From Pleurotus djamor (taxonomy: Eukaryota; Basidiomycota; Agaricomycetes; Agaricales; Pleurotaceae): a DNA stretch of 64,000 bases. Position numbers and translations under genes: made by a program. Positions 12,589-24,080 of this stretch are shown here, piece by piece. The stretch covers positions 29,617-93,616 of the forward strand of contig JAPEVF010000064.1 in the NCBI GenBank assembly GCA_029747585.1, given 5' to 3'. The number at the start of each line of letters is the position of its first letter. Position 1 is the stretch's first letter. Under the pieces are notes generated by a model that saw nothing but the letters and a program-made list of their open reading frames with translations, did not search any database and was not told the DNA's origin.

Positions 12589-14862
12589 ATGAAGAGGGTC
12601 GTCATCATTGGTGCCGGGTATGGTTCGTGTCCACTAAGAGTCGTGTCGGAGCTCACGCATCCAACCTCTAGCATGGGTGGGCTCACCTTCGCGATCAAGC
12701 TTCAGAAAGAGTTGTCCGTTGGCGACTTCGAGTACACAGTGAGCTTATGAATGACCCTACAACTAATACCGAATGAACCCTTTTGTCAGATATTCGAGAA
12801 AGGCTCTGAGATTGGGGGCACTTGGAGTGTGAGTCAGCGCGTTACTCAGTCCTCCTTCGATCCTCACTCATGGAAACATGCATCGTGACTCCTCTTTCAG
12901 GTCAACACGTACCCGGTCAGTGGTTACTTTGTACTGCCTTTCTAGGCTGAAGTTTATCTCTCTCCCATTCACCCGGATAGGGCGCCGCTTCTGATATAGG
13001 GATCCACTTTTACTCCCTCTCCTCAGATTTGAAGCCTGATTGGACGGGGACCCATTGCGGACACAACGAGATTCTAGAATATTGGAAAGGCCTGGCAAAA
13101 AAATACAAACTCTATTCTCACATCGTGTTTGACACCCGCGTCATCGGTGCGGAATGGGATGACACAAGCCAAAGCTATCATGTTCAGGCGGAAAGTCTTC
13201 TCACAGGCGAGAAGTTGTTCACCACCGCTGACATTCTCGTCTCGGCCATTGGAGTCCTCGAGCAACCACATCATCCAGACATCGGCTTGTCCAACTTCAA
13301 GGGGCCCTTGTGGCATTCCGCTAGGTGGAGGCATGATGTAAAGCTCGAAGGCAAAAGAGTCGGGGTCATTGGAAACGGTGCCTCCGCGTGAGTCTTTTAC
13401 CCTTCAACTGCTCGCCATTGCGCCTCCGTCTCATATATCAGATAATTCTCAGGTCTCAATTCGTACCTATGATCTCTCAAGCCCCTTCAGTCCACGTCAC
13501 GCAATTTGTGCGCACTCCAAATTGGTTTCTCCCACTAGTAAGTGACAGGACAATTAGCATCACATTCGGGAAACATGACGCTCGCCTTCACTCCTCACTG
13601 TGAACAGGCACGCTCACCGTTTTCGGCTACTTGGAGATGGGCATTCACTCACGTCCCTTTCTTGAAAAGCTTATACCGCTTCCATGATTTCCTTGTAGTG
13701 AGTTCCAGATTATTTAAGTCACCTCAAGTTACTGACCTCAGGCTCAAGGGTGTCTACCTCTGGATGATATTCGCCAGCAATAGATTTCGATCGTATGTCC
13801 AAGGGGTCAGATTCTCTCGTCGAAGCCTCGTAGGGTAGCGTTCATCACGATCTTTAGAACAGCAAGGAGTACATCCTTCGAACCGCCCCGTCAGTCTACC
13901 ATTCTGCTCTGATACCAAATTTCCGTCAGTTGCGTCTCCACCTTGGCCAACTTCCAAATCTGAGATATCCTTCGCAGCCATGGGATGCAAGCGCATCGTG
14001 TTCGATGTGAATTACCTCAATTCCCTTCATCGACCTAACGTGATGCTATCCGTCGACGGGATATCCGAAGTCCTGGAAGATGGCATCTTGACGCAGAAAG
14101 GTATCTTTAAAGTCCAAACATCCTTGATTCTCTGCGTTGACAGCTGGTATCAGGAGTGAAGATTCCCTTGGACGTCCTCATTCTCGCCACTGGCTTTAAT
14201 TCGGTATGACAAAAGCCTAGCTACTGTCAGAATTTCTTACGGAAAACATTAGCATGATTACCCTATCAAGGTTCGCGGGCGACTTGGCCACACGCTACAA
14301 GAATATTACGGCCAGTCCAAGTCGGGTGCACCGCAAGCTTACCTGGGCACTACCTTCCCAACGTTTCCCAACTTTTATATGCTCTCCGGTCCAAACACCG
14401 CAACTGGTCATACGTCCGTCCTTTATTGCGAGGAACTTCAGGTACAGTACTGCAATTCTCTCGCGTTCTCGCTCACCCTTAGACATTGGGTAGACTGGAT
14501 ACTGTTTGAAGTTAATACTGCCTGTTCTCCGAGGGAAAGTCTCTTCCTTCGAAGTCAGCGCAGAAGCTACTGATTCCTATAATGAGTGGCTTCAGAATCG
14601 CCTGGCTGGCTCGGTGTTCACAAAATGTCACTCGTGGTATCGGAAAGGGGGAGATGGTGCGATTAGTTCGATCTTTCCCGGCTCCCAGTTGTTACATTGG
14701 TGGATCCTTCGCAAACCCGTTCGGAGTCATTACAAGGTCGTAAATGGCGATGCCTGGATGCGAGAGTGCCGCGCGAGGACGATTGGAACGGTCGTTCTGG
14801 TATCCTCTTTGGTATTCATTGCTATCGGTGTTTTCACCGGTTCGTTTCACGGTACATTGTGA
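12589..14862 (+). CDS. Baeyer-Villiger-type FAD monooxygenase, copy 1, membrane-anchored
   Basis: Thirteen exons sum to 1587 nt, giving 528 residues. The protein opens with [17 protein letters not shown], an FAD-binding GxGxxG spanning intron 1, then EIGGTW. Near residues 165-180 comes [14 protein letters not shown], which fits the Baeyer-Villiger fingerprint FxGxxxHxxxW. A second dinucleotide site, [10 protein letters not shown], follows. The last 25 or so residues form one hydrophobic helix (VVLVSSLVFIAIGVF), so the enzyme is probably tail-anchored in a membrane. The family uses NADPH and oxygen to oxidise ketones to esters or lactones, or to oxygenate N or S. Exon 4 (12901-12915) is only 15 nt and encodes VNTYP. 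The substrate is unknown. Confidence 0.92.
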
Positions 14863-15069
14863 TCATTTGTAGTTTCTGTTTTGTCACGATCAATTTGGGA
14901 AGACAGTTCAATATCATTTATCCGATTACGCAAGGTTTTGCTATGACTGTTACCCCGTCTGAACGATGGAAACGATGGAGCAAGTTAAGAGTATGATCAT
15001 CCCCTGTACTCCTGCCAAATGAGCGGAGTGTGAACTATTTCAGTCCCCGAGCCTAGACGCGACTCATTT

Positions 15070-15200
15070 GTTCCTTGCATATGAAGGTCCTGTGGAGGTC
15101 TTTTGTGACACTGCTCTATCCGAATTCGGCTCCATCCACGACGGGATCAAGGGAGAACCTGACAAGACCACGGAAGTCGTATGAGGAGCAAGGGTGGCTC
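15070..15200 (+). pseudogene. Relic of the SDR gene (3' fragment)
   Basis: Translating about 15110-15180 gives ALSEFGSIHDGIKGEPDKTT followed by EVV and a stop. This aligns with ALSKFGSIRDAIKGDPDKAM of the intact SDR at 11.1 kb. Weaker nucleotide similarity continues on both sides (for example GAGGAGCAAGG against GAGGAGAAGG after a small deletion). No SDR start, glycine motif or YxxxK remains. The relic sits directly upstream of monooxygenase copy 2, in the position the intact SDR holds before copy 1. Confidence 0.8.
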
Positions 15201-15511
15201 AGAAAGACTTAGACTCAGAATCGAAGTCGCGCGCGAGCTTACGTCCCTCTCCTCATTTTCGCTCCAGGGCCTCTCAATCTACGGCATGGGCCATGGTTCG
15301 TCGGCCAGTCGGTTGTCCATTCCGCTGGACAATTTGCTACGTCCATCAAATAACCATTCTCACTTTTTTCATTTCTGACAGTCGACTGGCTATCCATACT
15401 CGCTATGGCATCGGCGATTTCTTTCAGTATCCCAGTATGTATTACCCCCGCAGCAAATCCGACGCTCTCTCTATCCTGCCATGTATCTAGATCTTCCACA
15501 CGCCCTTTCTT

Positions 15512-15517
15512 TATAAG
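15512..15517 (+). promoter_or_regulatory. TATA box of monooxygenase copy 2
   Basis: TATAAG, 56 nt upstream of the start codon at 15568. Confidence 0.55.
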
Positions 15518-15567
15518 GTGCATGAAGCTATAGGTCTTGTAATTTATCCACCACCCCAGTTCGTATC

Positions 15568-17854
15568 ATGAAGAAAGTCGTCATCATTGGTGCTGGGTAC
15601 TACTTCCTTCCTCGTCATCCTTCGTCCTTGCTTGGGAACTCACAACCTGTCCCATAGTATGGGTGGACTCACCTTCGCAATCAAGTTACAACAGCAATCA
15701 TTTGACGACTTTGAGTATCTGGTGAAGCATTTTAAACCACGTCCCTAAAGCCAACGCTGAACAAATGTCTCCCTTACTACCTAGATATTCGAGAAAGCCT
15801 CTGAGGTTGGGGGCACATGGCGAGTGAGTGAAAGCTACTCTGTCCTCGTTCTCGTCTGACCGAGTGCAATGTTCATCAGGACAACACCTACCCAGTAAGT
15901 GGCTCATTCCACTGCGTGTTCAGGTCAAAACATAACTTTCCACGCCATCAGGGTGCCGCGTCTGACGTGGGGATTCACTTTTACTCGCTCTCTTCTGACC
16001 TCAAGCCTGATTGGACAAGAACTCACTGCGGCCAAAGCGAAATTTTGGAGTACTGGAAAGTCCTGGCCAAAAGATATAACCTTTACTCCCACATCACGTT
16101 CGACACCCGCGTCATTGGTGCAGATTGGGATGATAAAACCCAGCGCTACCATGTGGAGGCAGAAAATATTCTCACAGGCGAGAGGATAGTCACCACAGCC
16201 GACATCCTCGTCTCGGCTGTTGGTGTTCTCGAACGACCACACTACCCAGACGTCGGCTTGTCTAATTTCAAGGGATCCATGTGGCATTCTGCTCGATGGA
16301 GACACGACATAACGCTATCCGGTAAACGAGTCGGTGTCATCGGAAACGGAGCCTCTGCGTGAGTCTTGGTTCTTGGGGGTTGATGTTATCGACCCTTCCG
16401 ATCTAATCTAGTGACATGCACACTTTAGATCTCAATTTGTTCCCATCATTGCCCAGAACCCCTCGGTACAGCTCACACAGTTCGTGCGCACTGCGAATTG
16501 GTTTCTCCCACTGGTAGGCTCTATCGCCTTCCCTGTCACGGATTTAAATTCACGCCGTCCCAAATTTCTCATCAACAGGGTGCCTCATCATTTTCGGCTT
16601 CTTGGAAATGGGCATTCACAAACATTCCGCTTTTGACGAGTTTGTATCGATTGAAGGATTTCTTTACAGTAGGACACCATCTTTATCTTCACCAAGTTGC
16701 TGACTGGTAACCTGATCTTCCAGGGCGATTATCTTTATATGATATTTGCCAGTAGACTCTTTCGATCTATTGCGCAAAAGGTCAGATCTTCCAATGTATT
16801 ATACCAAGCAGTGTTAATCACGATGTCAGTAGAAGAGCAGGGAGTACATCCTTCGGACCGCACCATCGGAATACCATGATGCTCTGATCCCAAATTTCCG
16901 TGGGTCACGTTTTCACCTTGAGGAGAGGAGCTTCCCAAACTAACGTGTCCTTCACAGCTCTGGGGTGTAAGCGCATCGTGCTAGATGTAAACTATCTCAA
17001 TTGCCTTCATCGGCCTAATGTCACTATATCAACGGACGGAATATCCGAAGTCTTACCGGATGGCATCTTGACTAAAAAAGGTATCTTCCCATGCCAAATC
17101 TCTGTTTGTGTTCCGCACTCACAACTAATGCTAGGGGATAAGGTGCCTCTGGATGTACTCATTCTAGCCACTGGGTTTAATTCGGTACGAGAACGCTCCG
17201 GCTACGGTCATATATCCTTCTAATACATTTTTATCGAACTCAGCACGATTATCCAATCAAGGTTCGAGGACGACTTGGGCAGACGATACAAGAGTACTAC
17301 GACAGTTCCGTGACGGGTGCGCCACGAGCTTACTTGGGCACTACTCTCCCCACGTTTCCCAACTTTTACATGCTCTCTGGTCCAAATACCGCAACTGGTC
17401 ACACTTCCGTATTATACTCCGAAGAACTTCAGGTACGTTGCTGTAGCACTATCCCGTTCCAGCCCACTTATCCATGTCATAGACCGAATACTGCCTGAAG
17501 TTAGTACTTCCTGTTCTCCGGGGACAAGTTTCTTCCTTTGAGGTCCGCGATGTACCTACCGATTCCTTTAATGATTGGCTACAGAAGCGTATATCCGACT
17601 CTGTTTTCATGAAATGCCACTCATGGTATCGGAAAGGAGGGGATGGGACGGTCAGCTCTATTTTCCCTGGGTCACAGTTTCAACACTGGTGGATCCTATG
17701 CAATCCCGTCTGGAGCCATTACAGGGTTGTAAACGGCGAGGCTTGGGTGCGAGAGTGCCGTGCCCGGACTATCGGGACTGTCGCTTGGGCATCGTCGTTG
17801 ATAGTTGTTGCTATCGGTATCTACTTGGCTGGTTCGCTTCATAATACATTGTAA
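15568..17854 (+). CDS. Baeyer-Villiger-type FAD monooxygenase, copy 2, membrane-anchored
   Basis: Thirteen exons, with the same phases as copy 1, sum to 1587 nt and again give 528 residues. Exon 2 is one codon shorter and the last exon one codon longer. The FAD motif ([13 protein letters not shown]), VGGTWR, the fingerprint [14 protein letters not shown], the second dinucleotide motif [23 protein letters not shown] and the C-terminal hydrophobic anchor ([17 protein letters not shown]) are all intact. The 15-nt exon at 15880-15894 encodes DNTYP. The close match in exons and residues to copies 1 and 3 shows tandem duplication. The predicted role matches copy 1, and differences between the copies could shift substrate range. 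Confidence 0.92.
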
Positions 17855-18551
17855 TCGTTTGTTGTATCTGCATCTGCATTCGACCCGATTAAGGAATATT
17901 CTCAGTGACACTACTCTACTCAGTAATCTACGCAGGGATTTTCCAACTGCTGATACCCCAAGGTGAGCGCCAGAGGCCCTCTCCTCAGAATTGTAATTCC
18001 TCCTACCCCCTATACTCCTAGGCGGGCGGAGTCTGAAATATGCCCCTAGAATTTCATTTCCCGCTCCTCCAACACGAGTCCGGGTTCTCGAATCTCGTCG
18101 CGGAACGCTGTTTGTCTTCATGGTCATTCACGCTCTCGAAATTCATATTCTTACACCTCATACTAAGTCAGCCCGTCTGGAACTCCCTTGGCGTGCTTCA
18201 AGCTTGAGCTTGAATGCGAGTCAAGGCTAGAGTGACGACAGTAAACGCGGGGTCCGACGACAATGGGTCCGCCCCCACAAGATCCTTCGGAAGCAGGGGC
18301 TTGTCCGGGAAATTCCAAATTCTTGGCTGGACCTTTGTGAAATTGAAAGGCCGCGAGTCTTCTCACTAACTATTGCTTCTTCCCCACAGTTGACCACACC
18401 ACTGGTGCTCAAGCTTACCCCCCATACGGCACTGGGCGATCCGTCTATTCTAATCTCGCACCATGTGTAGTCAAGTTTGCTATGGATTCTCCCCATATAT
18501 AAGCATCTGAAGTCCTAGAAGCTTCATTTCGCGTCACCACCGTCTCGTATC
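17855..18551. other. Intergenic spacer between monooxygenase copies 2 and 3
   Basis: I see no gene. Unlike the spacer before copy 2, I find no SDR relic here. Confidence 0.5.
18496..18503 (+). promoter_or_regulatory. TATA box of monooxygenase copy 3
   Basis: TATATAAG, 56 nt upstream of the start codon at 18552, the same spacing as copy 2. Confidence 0.55.
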
Positions 18552-20858
18552 ATGAAGAAGGACCTCATTATTGGTGCTGGGTACTGCTTCACCTCGGATC
18601 ACGGTATCCTTGTGCTGATGCTCACATTCAATCCAATTTCTAGGATGGGCGGACTCACATTCGCGATCAAGCTCCAAAAGCAGCATTCGGACGACTTTGA
18701 GTACACGGTGAGCCTTTGGCCCTTCCCTTTGTTGAACTGATTCTGAACGCCCGTACTGCTAGATATTTGAGAAAGCCCTGAGATCGGGGGGACATGGCGA
18801 GTAAGCGAGAACAATGCTCTAATCGTTCGGTGCTCGCAACATTGGAATTGAAACTTCCAGGGTAACACATACCCAGTGAGAGATTCCCTTCCCTCAAATC
18901 TGTGAGACCGAAGCTTAAGTGACTTGCATGGCTCTGCTTAGCTCTCGATAAGGGCGCCGCATGTGACATCGGAATTCACTTTTATTCGCTCTCTTCTGAT
19001 CTTAAACCTGATTGGACGAGAACTCATTGTGGTCATAACGAAATCTTAGGCTACTGGAAAGCCCTGGCACGCAAATACAACCTTTACTCCCACATCGTGT
19101 TAAACACTCGTGTCGTCAGTGCAGACTGGGAGGATGAAACCCAACGATATCTTGTGCGAGCCGAGAATCTTCTGACGGGCGAGAAGATAGTCACCAAGGC
19201 CGATGTCCTCATCTCGGCTGTTGGGATTCTCGAACGACCACACTACCCAGACATCGGCCTATCTAACTTCAAGGGACCCATGTGGCATTCCGCTAGATGG
19301 AGACATGATATCACACTTGACGGGAAAAGAGTCGGTGTCATCGGGAACGGGGCCTCCGCGTGAGTCCTGCGAAAGACACGGTGTTATCATCGCTCTTTCG
19401 ATCTAATCTTGAATGCACCATCATTTTGGTCTCAATTTGTGCCTATCATTTCCCAAAACGCTTCGGTAAAGCTCACGCAATTTGTGCGCACTCCGAGTTG
19501 GTTCCTTCCTCTGGTGAGCGCTCTTGTCATTACGAATCGTGAGGACCACGATGCTCAGCCATTCCCCTTCCTGTGGAAAGGGAGCATCAACATTCTCCAC
19601 TACTTGGAAATGGGCATTCACATATATCCCGTTTTTGACGAGTTTGTGCCGATTTAGGAGCTTTCTGATGGTGGGTTCACAATCTTTTCATTCACGGAGT
19701 CCAGGTACTGACTTGAAAAGGGTGATTATTTCTACATGGTGTACGCCAGTGGCCTATTCCGATCTTTCGAACAGAAGGTTAGGTCCTCTCGTCACGCTCA
19801 TAGAGTAATATTGCTAAGAATGGTGGGTAGAAAAGCGAAGTGTAGATCCTTCGGACTGNCCCCCCCCGGTATACCACGATGTCCTGGTACCGAATTACCG
19901 TCAGTGACCCGTCTTCTCTGAAACATCGTCGTCGCTAAAAGAGCGTCTGTAGCTTTGGGGTGTAAACGCACGGTGCTCGATGTCAACTATCTTAGTTGTC
20001 TATATCGACCTAACGTGAAGCTACGCATCGACGGAATTTCCGAGGTCGTAGGAGAAGGTATCTTGACTCGAACCGGTATCTTCCTCTGCTTCATGCCACA
20101 TCTATGCCACACTCACGACCCACGCCAGGGGGAAAGGTACCCCTAGACGTACTTATTATGGCCACTGGGTTCCGTTCGGTATGAAAGCGCTTTATTCGAC
20201 GATCCTGGTCCTTCTAATATTCGGCCTAAAAATTAGCATGACTACCCTATTGAAATTCGTGGGCGACTTGGCCAGACGATACAGGAGTACTACGACCGCT
20301 GCCTGTTGGGTGCTCCGCGAGTTTACCTCGGCACTACCCTCCCAACGTTTCCCAACTTCTACATGATTTACGGTCCAAACACTGGTCACACCTCTGTCCT
20401 ATACACTGAGGAACTTCAGGTGCCTAGTACAATGCCACCTTCCTTGCATGCTTCCGACTACTTAACTTTCAAATCGATAATCGTAGGTTGAATACTGCCT
20501 GAAGTTGATACTCCCCGTTCTTCAGGGAAAGATCTCTTCCTTCGAGGTTAGCTCGGAGGCCACCGACGCCTTCAACAATTGGTTGCAAAAGCGTCTAGCT
20601 GGATCCATCTTCACGAAATGTCGCTCGTGGTATCGAATAGGAGGGAATGGGGTGAACGACGCGATTTTCCCTGGGTCACAGTTGTTACAATGGTGGATCT
20701 TTCGCCAACCCGTCTGGAGTCATTACAACGTCGTAAACGGTGATGCTTGGTTGCAGGAGCGTCACGGCAGGGCCGTCGGGATGGTCACTTGCGTATCCTC
20801 TTTGTTATTCATTGCCATCGGTATTTACTTTGCCGGTGCCCTGCACTATACGTTGTGA
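18552..20858 (+). pseudogene. Baeyer-Villiger-type FAD monooxygenase, copy 3, probably inactive
   Basis: This paralogue aligns exon by exon with copies 1 and 2 but carries several lesions. One base is missing near 18777-18780, which breaks the frame in the segment that reads EKASEIGGTW-like in the others. The 3' splice site before the exon at about 19429 ends in TG instead of AG, with no nearby replacement. A TAG at 19843-19845 replaces the tyrosine codon of the conserved REYILRT-type segment. Six bases are missing in frame from [10 protein letters not shown], leaving GPNTGHTS. The fingerprint [14 protein letters not shown], the 15-nt exon (18861-18875, GNTYP) and the C-terminal anchor survive. 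The loss looks recent. An N and a C-run lie beside the stop, so a sequencing fault is possible for that lesion. Confidence 0.8.
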
Positions 20859-20939
20859 TCATGTGTAGTGTCCTTGGTAGGTCTATTACGCTTATTACGG
20901 TCATACGACTCGCAATGCTGCCCCTAGTCAGGACTTAGT

Positions 20940-20945
20940 TATAAG
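20940..20945 (+). promoter_or_regulatory. Possible TATA box of the alcohol dehydrogenase gene
   Basis: TATAAG, 39 nt before the start codon at 20979. This is closer than in the monooxygenase genes. Confidence 0.4.
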
Positions 20946-20978
20946 CTTGAGTTTGCTACGGAACTCTTTCACCCCAAA

Positions 20979-22684
20979 ATGTCCACTCCAGTCCCTTCTA
21001 CCGCACGCGCCGCTGTTCTAGTCGACTTCGACAAAGATATCGTCCTCGCTACTGAACATCCAGTGAAGCAACCCTCAGAACTCGCACCTGGGGAGTGCCT
21101 GATCAAGATCGACTATGCGGGGGTGTGTCATAGCGATTTACATATTCGTCAGGGAGGGTGGGGTAGAAAGCCGAGGTTGCCGTTGGTTGGTGGACATGAG
21201 GGTGAGACTTCGTTTTTCTCTGTTCGCTCCACTACTTCGCTCACGTCTGCCTGGTTACTTATCAGGTGTTGGCCATATCGTGGCTATCGGAGAGCATACT
21301 CCATCGACCCACGTTAAAATCGGGGATCGCGTCGGAATCAAATGGATTGCGAATGCTTGCTTAAGGTAAGTGCTTCCCCAGGTATCTGGAAGTTCGTCTT
21401 CGGTTCACACACGGGTAATAGGTGTGAAATGTGCAGGAAGGGTGCTGAATCGAGTAAGAGAACTCGCTAGATGATCCACTCCATCAACACGGCTCAACTT
21501 TGTATCAGGCTGCCCACTTTCTTATCAGAAGGCTTCTGGTTATACGATCGATGGTTCTTTTGCTGAATATGCGGTTAGCACAGTCCATTGCCTTTGGGTC
21601 GGAAACGACTCGAACACGATGGAACTTGACCGTTTTCCGTTTAGGTGTCGTACGTNGACTACGTCACTCCAATTCCTGTCAACCTAGACAGCCCTCAAGC
21701 CGTCACGTTGCTTTGTGCAGTACGGTTATTCGTTACTTGATTCCTTGGCCCGTGACCCTAATCGCTTGGATTTATAAGGGAATGACGGTCTACAAGGCTC
21801 TCAAACAGAGTCGCACCCTTGTTGGAAACTGGGTTGCCATTTCGGGTGCTGGTGGTGGATTGGGTCACCTCGGTACCCTTCTGGCACATCTGTCTGAGAA
21901 CGGGAGTGCTGACAGACTTTCTTAGCCGTTCAGTACGCTGTTGCGATGGGCCTACGCGTTATAGCCATTGGTACGTGGCTCTCAACTACCTCAATGGCGC
22001 CCAGGGGTTAACGTTTTCTAGATACTGGAAATGAGAAGAAAGAGTTAGTGATGGGCCTCGGGGCTCAAGCTTGGGTAGATTTCCGGGAGTCGAAGAATCT
22101 CATTGAAGATATCAAAGCGGCGACTGATGATGGGATGGGACCTCATGCTGCCGTCATCGCCGCCGGAACGGTACGTGCTTTGCCCGAATGGCACTTGTCC
22201 TTTCGCCCACGGGTGTCAACTTTATCTAGGCCACCCCTTTCAATCAGGCTATCATGTACTTGCGTCCACTCGGAACACTAGTCGCTGTAGGTATGGCCAA
22301 CGATGCGTCGATGAGCATCCCGATCCCCTTATTTATCGGAAAGGTTCGCTTTGATATCCCCTGTCGAACCACACCGCTCCTAATACCTATTGTTCCAGAG
22401 TTTGACTGTGGTCGGAACGGCGGTTGGGTGCGTCCAAGTTTACTTGCTCTCTTTTGGCGAATCCATTTGACCGTCTTTGAGACAGAAACCGTCAAGATGC
22501 GATCGAGGCTCTTGAACTGGCTGCCAGCGGAAAGATCAAGTGCCATTACCAACTCAAGACTTTGAATGATATAAACCAGTTCGTCCNTTTAACGGTCATT
22601 TTCATCTTGGACTGACAAGCTCGCAGGATCTACGCCGATATGGAGGCAGGGAAGATTGCCGGGAGGGTAATCATGAAGATATAA
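20979..22684 (+). CDS. Zinc-dependent alcohol dehydrogenase (yeast ADH1 type)
   Basis: A medium-chain dehydrogenase in many short exons. The catalytic-zinc motifs GVCHSDLH and GGHEGVGH are present, as is the structural-zinc cysteine cluster (ACLRCEMCRKGAESSC). The NAD-binding glycine run ISGAGGGLGHL follows, and the protein ends DMEAGKIAGRVIMKI. All exon joins I checked keep the frame (for example TGCGCA|GGAATG and AACCA|GATC). Such enzymes interconvert primary or secondary alcohols and aldehydes or ketones with NAD(H). The gene lies 120 nt downstream of monooxygenase copy 3 on the same strand. It could feed ketones to the monooxygenases or handle their products. A general fermentative role is equally possible. 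Confidence 0.92.
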
Positions 22685-22902
22685 CCTNCCCTTCCAAACA
22701 TATTCTGNGCACTGTATCTTAGCTCGCAACCACTCAAATAACACGGAAAACACTGTATGATTATATCAAATCGATTAAATGATTAATCCTCCCTAGCCAT
22801 CTACGCAGAATGTGGAAGGGTCAGGCCTCCNGTACTCTACGTCCCCTATCAGGATGACAAGCTCAATGCAACAAAAGCGTGCACCGAGCTTTGGAGTAGG
22901 AG

Positions 22903-23638
22903 TTATGTGCCGAATGCGGTGCTGATGAATGCCTCCTGTGCGACACCCTGACTGTGTGACGCCGGTTTGTCTCCACCTCTCAACTTCCCTTCCAAGTAGA
23001 TGACAGCCAGGAGCAAGGGGTCTACTATCTCACGAGCTGCTTGATTGCTGGGGTCCAGACGTTGTCCGGCCAAAATTTTGGAATGAATCAGCAGGGAGAG
23101 CTGCTGACTCGGCTCTGTTCGAATGAAGGCAAGAGGTGACGCGTATTCCTTGTCGTCTGGACCGAACAACTTGACGCGTTCTCAATGTCAGCATCTTCAA
23201 AAAACCACGAATATATGNTCGACACGTACAGCGAGGCGATTACTTGGATCACTTTTCCATGTACACCGACCGAGGTTGGTTTCCATAAAGGTGACTGGAC
23301 TGAAAGAGGGAGGTCAGTACATCTTACTCTCAAATCGATCATGACGCACGAAGCTTGAAAACTCACAATTTATCAGCCGTCTTCCCTGAAACCAACCATT
23401 TGCTGACTCGGCTTTTCTTCCCTTCGTTTTTGCTAGCAAACTTGATGNTATCAGGTAAGATTTCGTTCCGTTCCAACAGCGCTACGAGTTCTTTGGTCTG
23501 AGCATCGAGAACTTGGGTCTTGCTATGTGTTTTGACGTCGGTGGTGAGGATATAGATGGCTGGTCCACCTGGACCCAAAGTAATGGTGCAGTTTCTGATA
23601 CTGTTTGGCGAGAAAGTGAGTACAAGCCAATCACTCAT
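22903..23638 (-). CDS. DUF6593-like protein
   Basis: Three exons on the minus strand. Exon 1 opens with DWLVLTFSPNSIRNCTI and continues IYILTTDVKTHSKTQVLD and ELVALLERNEILPD. Exon 2 gives NLGRCTWKSDPSNRLA. Exon 3 starts LFGPDDKEYASPLAFIR and carries EIVDPLLLAVIYLEGKL. This order (N-terminal F..dSI.N.t, a Y.i.T strand, a basic-Trp motif, a PLA strand, and a final helix predicted to pack as LLLAVIYLE) resembles the DUF6593 family that is numerous in Agaricomycetes. The function is unknown. An N base falls inside exon 1. A related gene runs off the right edge of the window. Confidence 0.65.
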
Positions 23639-23691
23639 GAAGGATGATGATGATGACGATACTGTGGGTGTTACTGAGGTACCTTCATGAG

Positions 23692-23699
23692 CTTATATA
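23692..23699 (-). promoter_or_regulatory. TATA box of the DUF6593-like gene
   Basis: TATATAAG on the minus strand, 54-61 nt upstream of the start codon at 23638. Confidence 0.55.
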
Positions 23700-24080
23700 C
23701 CGTTGATAGTACCGTTATACCTCCGCTGAATTCTTCACTGCACGGAGATGGGAAGGATCAAGGCTGTGGTACGATGCTGTTAAGTANNCTAGCTTCGGCG
23801 AAATTGACACTGCCTCACAGCATAAGTCAATTATAGCCTCGAATGCTCGGATACCAGTCGAAGTTGGCTGAACCTGAGAGTCTAAGACGACATGTGGGTG
23901 CAGGGAGCAATAAGGGAGCAAGAGGGGCCTCCTGAAAAAGCACAGGCCCCCTAACGTTATGTAATCGCTCGAGTAAAAAAGAAATCGACCCATCTCTTTA
24001 GCTCGGACGGTTTTCTTTTTCCCAAACCACCACCTTAAAACTCGCGTTCGAGGAGTTTCAGGCTCTTGTTCCCTCCGGTC

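Noticed and set aside
11075..22684. Classical secondary-metabolite cluster
   Set aside because: No polyketide synthase, peptide synthetase, terpene synthase or pathway regulator is present in or next to the block.
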